Below the pieces are notes generated by a model that saw nothing but the letters and a program-made list of their open reading frames with translations, had not been told where the DNA came from and did not search any database. This document shows positions 61,295 through 64,000 of a stretch of 64,000 nucleotides of DNA, piece by piece (positions within the stretch are counted from its first letter, which is position 1; each line of letters begins with the position of its first letter). Source of the DNA: Dryas octopetala (lineage: Eukaryota; Streptophyta; Magnoliopsida; Rosales; Rosaceae); the NCBI GenBank assembly GCA_963921425.1, contig OY992835.1, forward strand, positions 14,508,001-14,572,000, given 5' to 3'. Position numbers and translations under genes: made by a program.

Positions 61295-61469
61295 TGTTAG
61301 TGTATGCGTTAGTTGTTAATAAGTTTTACTGTTACAGTTAGTTACTAAGAGTATATAAAGTCTTGTACTCTCCCTTGTAATATTTACATGAAGCAATGTA
61401 GTCTCTTTGGATTTTTCCTACTCTCTCCTCTCTCTCTCTATCTCTCTCATTTTCTCAGCAATCCTAACA
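61295..61469 (+). repeat. LTR (175 bp), TGTTAGTG...CCTAACA
   Basis: It begins TGTTAGTGTATG after a purine tract and ends CAATCCTAACA, with a C/T-rich run (61422-61447) and a TATA-like AGAGTATATAAAG near 61350. Duplicated unit D resumes immediately at 61470 (CTTATGTGTTATAATAATGC). No partner LTR is present. Confidence 0.75.
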
Positions 61470-61929
61470 CTTATGTGTTATAATAATGCATTATAGGGAG
61501 GTGTTATTGGCACTCTGATCATTTTGCGGGAATAGGAATGGATAAGTTATTTCTTTTTGACTAATACTAATCCCTCTTCTTCCTTCAACACCAGCATTAG
61601 AACTTGGGACATCTCCCAACACTAGAGAGAGAAATACCACTGGACTAACATCTAGTTGGTACGTAGACAGAAGTTAGAAGTTAGCCTCTATTTCTTCCTT
61701 CAATATATCTTCAATGTAGTGAGTTTAACTTATCCAATCTAATCCTAGACACCAGCCATAGTGTAGAAAGAAATACACCTTTCTTTATTCATTCATTAGA
61801 AGCAAAGACGAAACTATCATCAACAGCCTTGACAGAAGAGAAGCAAACCAGAAACCCACATAGCCTAGATACACATAAAGATTAATCATGCAATAGTAAG
61901 ATAACATTAATGGCCCCTTGAGATCAATC

Positions 61930-64000
61930 TCAAACACCACAGTAGGCTTTGATGGGACACTCTGATTTCTCTGCCGCTGGTGTTTCACGAAAATAAAGGT
62001 AACCCATATGATCAAAAGGTTTGTAGAGTAAGGGGTGTTTGTCATCAGCAAGCTCTTCAGGTACTTGCAGTATCCCACTATCGTATGAGAATAATCCCAA
62101 GGAATATCTGTCTTTCTTATCTTTCAGGATGACTTGGTGCACACAAGCCTTTATTCTGTCATTGCTCCATACCTACCAAGTCAAAATAAAAGTAAAGGTG
62201 GAATGTCCAACACATATAGAAAAATGTCAGTCCATAAATTAATCTTAGAAGCCCCTTATAAATTATAGTCTTTTTTTGAAAAATTAGAAAACATTCAATA
62301 ACAATTAATTCAAGCTAGAATTACATGAAATGTGAAATCAATTGTGAGAATATAAGAATGGCTAAAAAAAAAGTGAGAATAAAAGAACTATTTGTGAAAA
62401 CCAACTTTAGTACGTTTCTCCAGAGTGTAAAATATCCTCTGCTTTGATTTCGATGCCCTGAAGGTTCAAGATCTTAAAAACTTGTGGTAATGCATATAGC
62501 ATCTCCATCAAATTATCAATCTTTTGTCTACATGGTGCAATTGGCTTCCTTGTGAACCTGTTCAGAATTATTTCAATTTTTTGCCAAAATTTTAGTTTGG
62601 CCTTAACTTTTGGGGAATTTATCCAAATTGCTTGTAATTTCTGCCTACAGATAGGACTTGTACTTTTTGTTGAGAGAAATCTCACATTGAAGATGTGAGG
62701 GCTTTATTAGTGGCTTATAAGGGTTTGGGCTACTCCTCTCATTGGCAATTGGTTTTGGGATGAATGTCTAGATTTCTTCATGGTATCTGAGTAGGTTATT
62801 CACGTGATGCGCCTAACGGCCACACGTGCTCCTATGTCACCCAATATAAATTGTCTACGTGTTAGGCTTAAATGGTACCACACGTACGGGGTGTGTTGAG
62901 AGAAATTCCACATTGAAGATGTGAGGGTCTTTCTAATGGCTTTTAAGACCAATTAGTTTTGGGATGGATGCCTAGATTTCTTCATTTTATAGTCTATCGT
63001 GCATGGCCATTATTCCTTTTTGTAGTTTTTCAACCATGATTTTTTCCTTAGAGTTTAATTTATCAAATGAAAAAGGAAAAATCGCTATCAATGACCAATC
63101 TACTGCATAGTAAAAGTTGTCGATCATCATTTTTGTTAGGGGAATGCTATTCACGCTCCAAGAAAGACTATTTTAGCCTTCCTCATTCTTGCGGGAGTTA
63201 TAAAGGGAAGCCTTATTCGTGCTCCCCTTCTGTTAAAGCCATTCTTAACTTACGGAACTTAAAAGAAAGTTGACCCACCATGAATGCCTCGCTTGCCAGG
63301 AATAGATAGGATGAAGGTGAAGTTTGCGCTTCAATCCACTGACCATCTTTAGTTTTTATCTGCAAACCAACCTGATTTTGGTGAAATATGGATGTGAAGG
63401 ACGCATCTCGGTGAGGAACCATTCCCACATCACTCTCATTCACCTGGGGTGTTCTATACTTAAAGCTTCTGAAGCGGTAAATGGTTGATGCCATGTGAGA
63501 CTCATAAAGCCTCTGCACACCATAACTATCAAACACCATTCTTGTCACCATTTGATGCAACTCTGCCACCAGCTTTGAGAAGGAATGAGTATTTTCACTA
63601 ATTCAAAGAACAAAGAGTCACACAATAGGCATAATATATATAGTAAAATTAGAAATTTAGAGTGAGTTATGAATCAAATTAACTTTACCAAAAATGGTCG
63701 TTTCCTTCAGGCCACATGAGACTTGTGAAACCTTGAGCTCCTTCTAACGTTGTAGGGATGCCCAAGGATTCATAGACAGGAAGGTATGGATATTGTAAAT
63801 AGTTGAAGAAAGGCTTGTCAATGATTTTCTGGTTTTTAGTTTCTATTGGAAGATTGAATAGATCTTCCATCACAGAGAAAATTGAGTGGTGAAGTTCCAA
63901 AGGAACTTTATGGTAAACAGCTTCAAAGCAGCCATACTCTTCTAGAGCATACTGAACTTCTTTGCATGCCTTGAGCCATGTCTCTGTACCAGGCTTCAAG
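61930..64000 (-). CDS. AOP-like 2-oxoglutarate/Fe(II) dioxygenase, gene 4 (5' end outside window)
   Basis: The third - strand paralogue. Exon 1 is 63689 to beyond 64000 (seen from LKPGTETW on), exon 2 63279-63597, exon 3 61930-62172. Splice sites are GT-AG, and exon lengths match gene 3. The 28 bp deleted in gene 2 are present. Visible motifs are the Fe(II) ligands in VPHRDAS, a third His in ACVHQV, RYS for 2OG, and terminal KAYCGV. Exon 3 starts VWSNDR instead of AWSNDR. No stop or frameshift is seen, so the visible part (about 292 codons) is intact. About 18 N-terminal codons are outside. Intron 2 is lengthened by a TRIM insertion. Function and substrate are as uncertain as for gene 3. Confidence 0.9.
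62668..62984 (+). mobile_element. TRIM inside intron 2 of gene 4
   Basis: 317 bp: 5' LTR 62668-62780 (TGTTGAGAGAAATCTC...TTTCTTCA), a decayed primer site TGGTATCTGAGT at 62781, a short internal part, and a 3' LTR 62894-62984 that lacks about 22 bp of the 5' LTR. It is of LTR type b. Genes 2 and 3 have the empty site (TACTTTTTATAG near 32490, ACCTTTTATAG near 43950). TTTT flanks the insert. It lies in the intron, antisense to the gene, so the reading frame is unaffected. Confidence 0.9.

Larger units (their letters stand above)
61470..64000. repeat. Tandem duplication unit D (runs off the window)
   Basis: Matches the starts of units B (from about 31271) and C (from about 42724): 3' flank, then gene 4 on the - strand. 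The promoter and non-coding block would lie beyond the window. Confidence 0.85.

Overview
This is nuclear DNA from a flowering plant. It is AT-rich, its genes are split by GT-AG introns, and it is full of plant transposon families (copia, TRIM, hAT, CACTA, Harbinger and Mutator-like miniature elements). The two protein families present look like those of a woody core eudicot. Rosaceae is my best guess, and it is an inference from memory of homologues only.

Layout. (1) 1-10.7 kb: one complete full-size ABCG/PDR transporter gene on the + strand, with 24 exons and a 1426-residue product. (2) 10.7-18.2 kb: a fold-back element, then a young, apparently intact copia retrotransposon (12037-18128, LTRs differing at one base) inserted into an older miniature element. 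(3) 18.9-24.3 kb: a non-coding block (block A) that recurs, diverged, further right. (4) 25.2-27.0 kb: an intact 3-exon AOP-type 2-oxoglutarate/Fe(II) dioxygenase gene on the + strand. (5) 28.4-29.9 kb: a non-autonomous hAT element with a perfect 8-bp target duplication. (6) 30.3 kb to the end: a tandem array of three units (B, C, D). Each starts with an AOP-like dioxygenase gene on the - strand, followed by a long non-coding block homologous to block A. The B gene (31763-33554) is broken by a 28-bp frameshifting deletion, the C gene (43206-45047) is intact, and the D gene (61930 to beyond 64000) is intact as far as the window shows.

Insertions in the array can be read against their empty sites in sister copies. 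They include TRIMs, hAT-type elements, a CACTA MITE, Mutator-like MITEs, a LINE 3' end, a solo LTR of about 1.08 kb, truncated copia ends and a captured MCTP/FTIP-like gene fragment. Insertions shared by B and C but absent from A show that B and C split after their divergence from A. Insertions private to one copy are younger.

How the genes may work together. AOP-type dioxygenases oxidise small molecules in the cytosol, and PDR transporters move specialised metabolites and hormones across the plasma membrane. Their proximity, with a locally expanding dioxygenase family, would fit a small specialised-metabolism locus. Nothing in the sequence proves a shared pathway. I found no CRISPR array, no rRNA gene and no functional tRNA gene.
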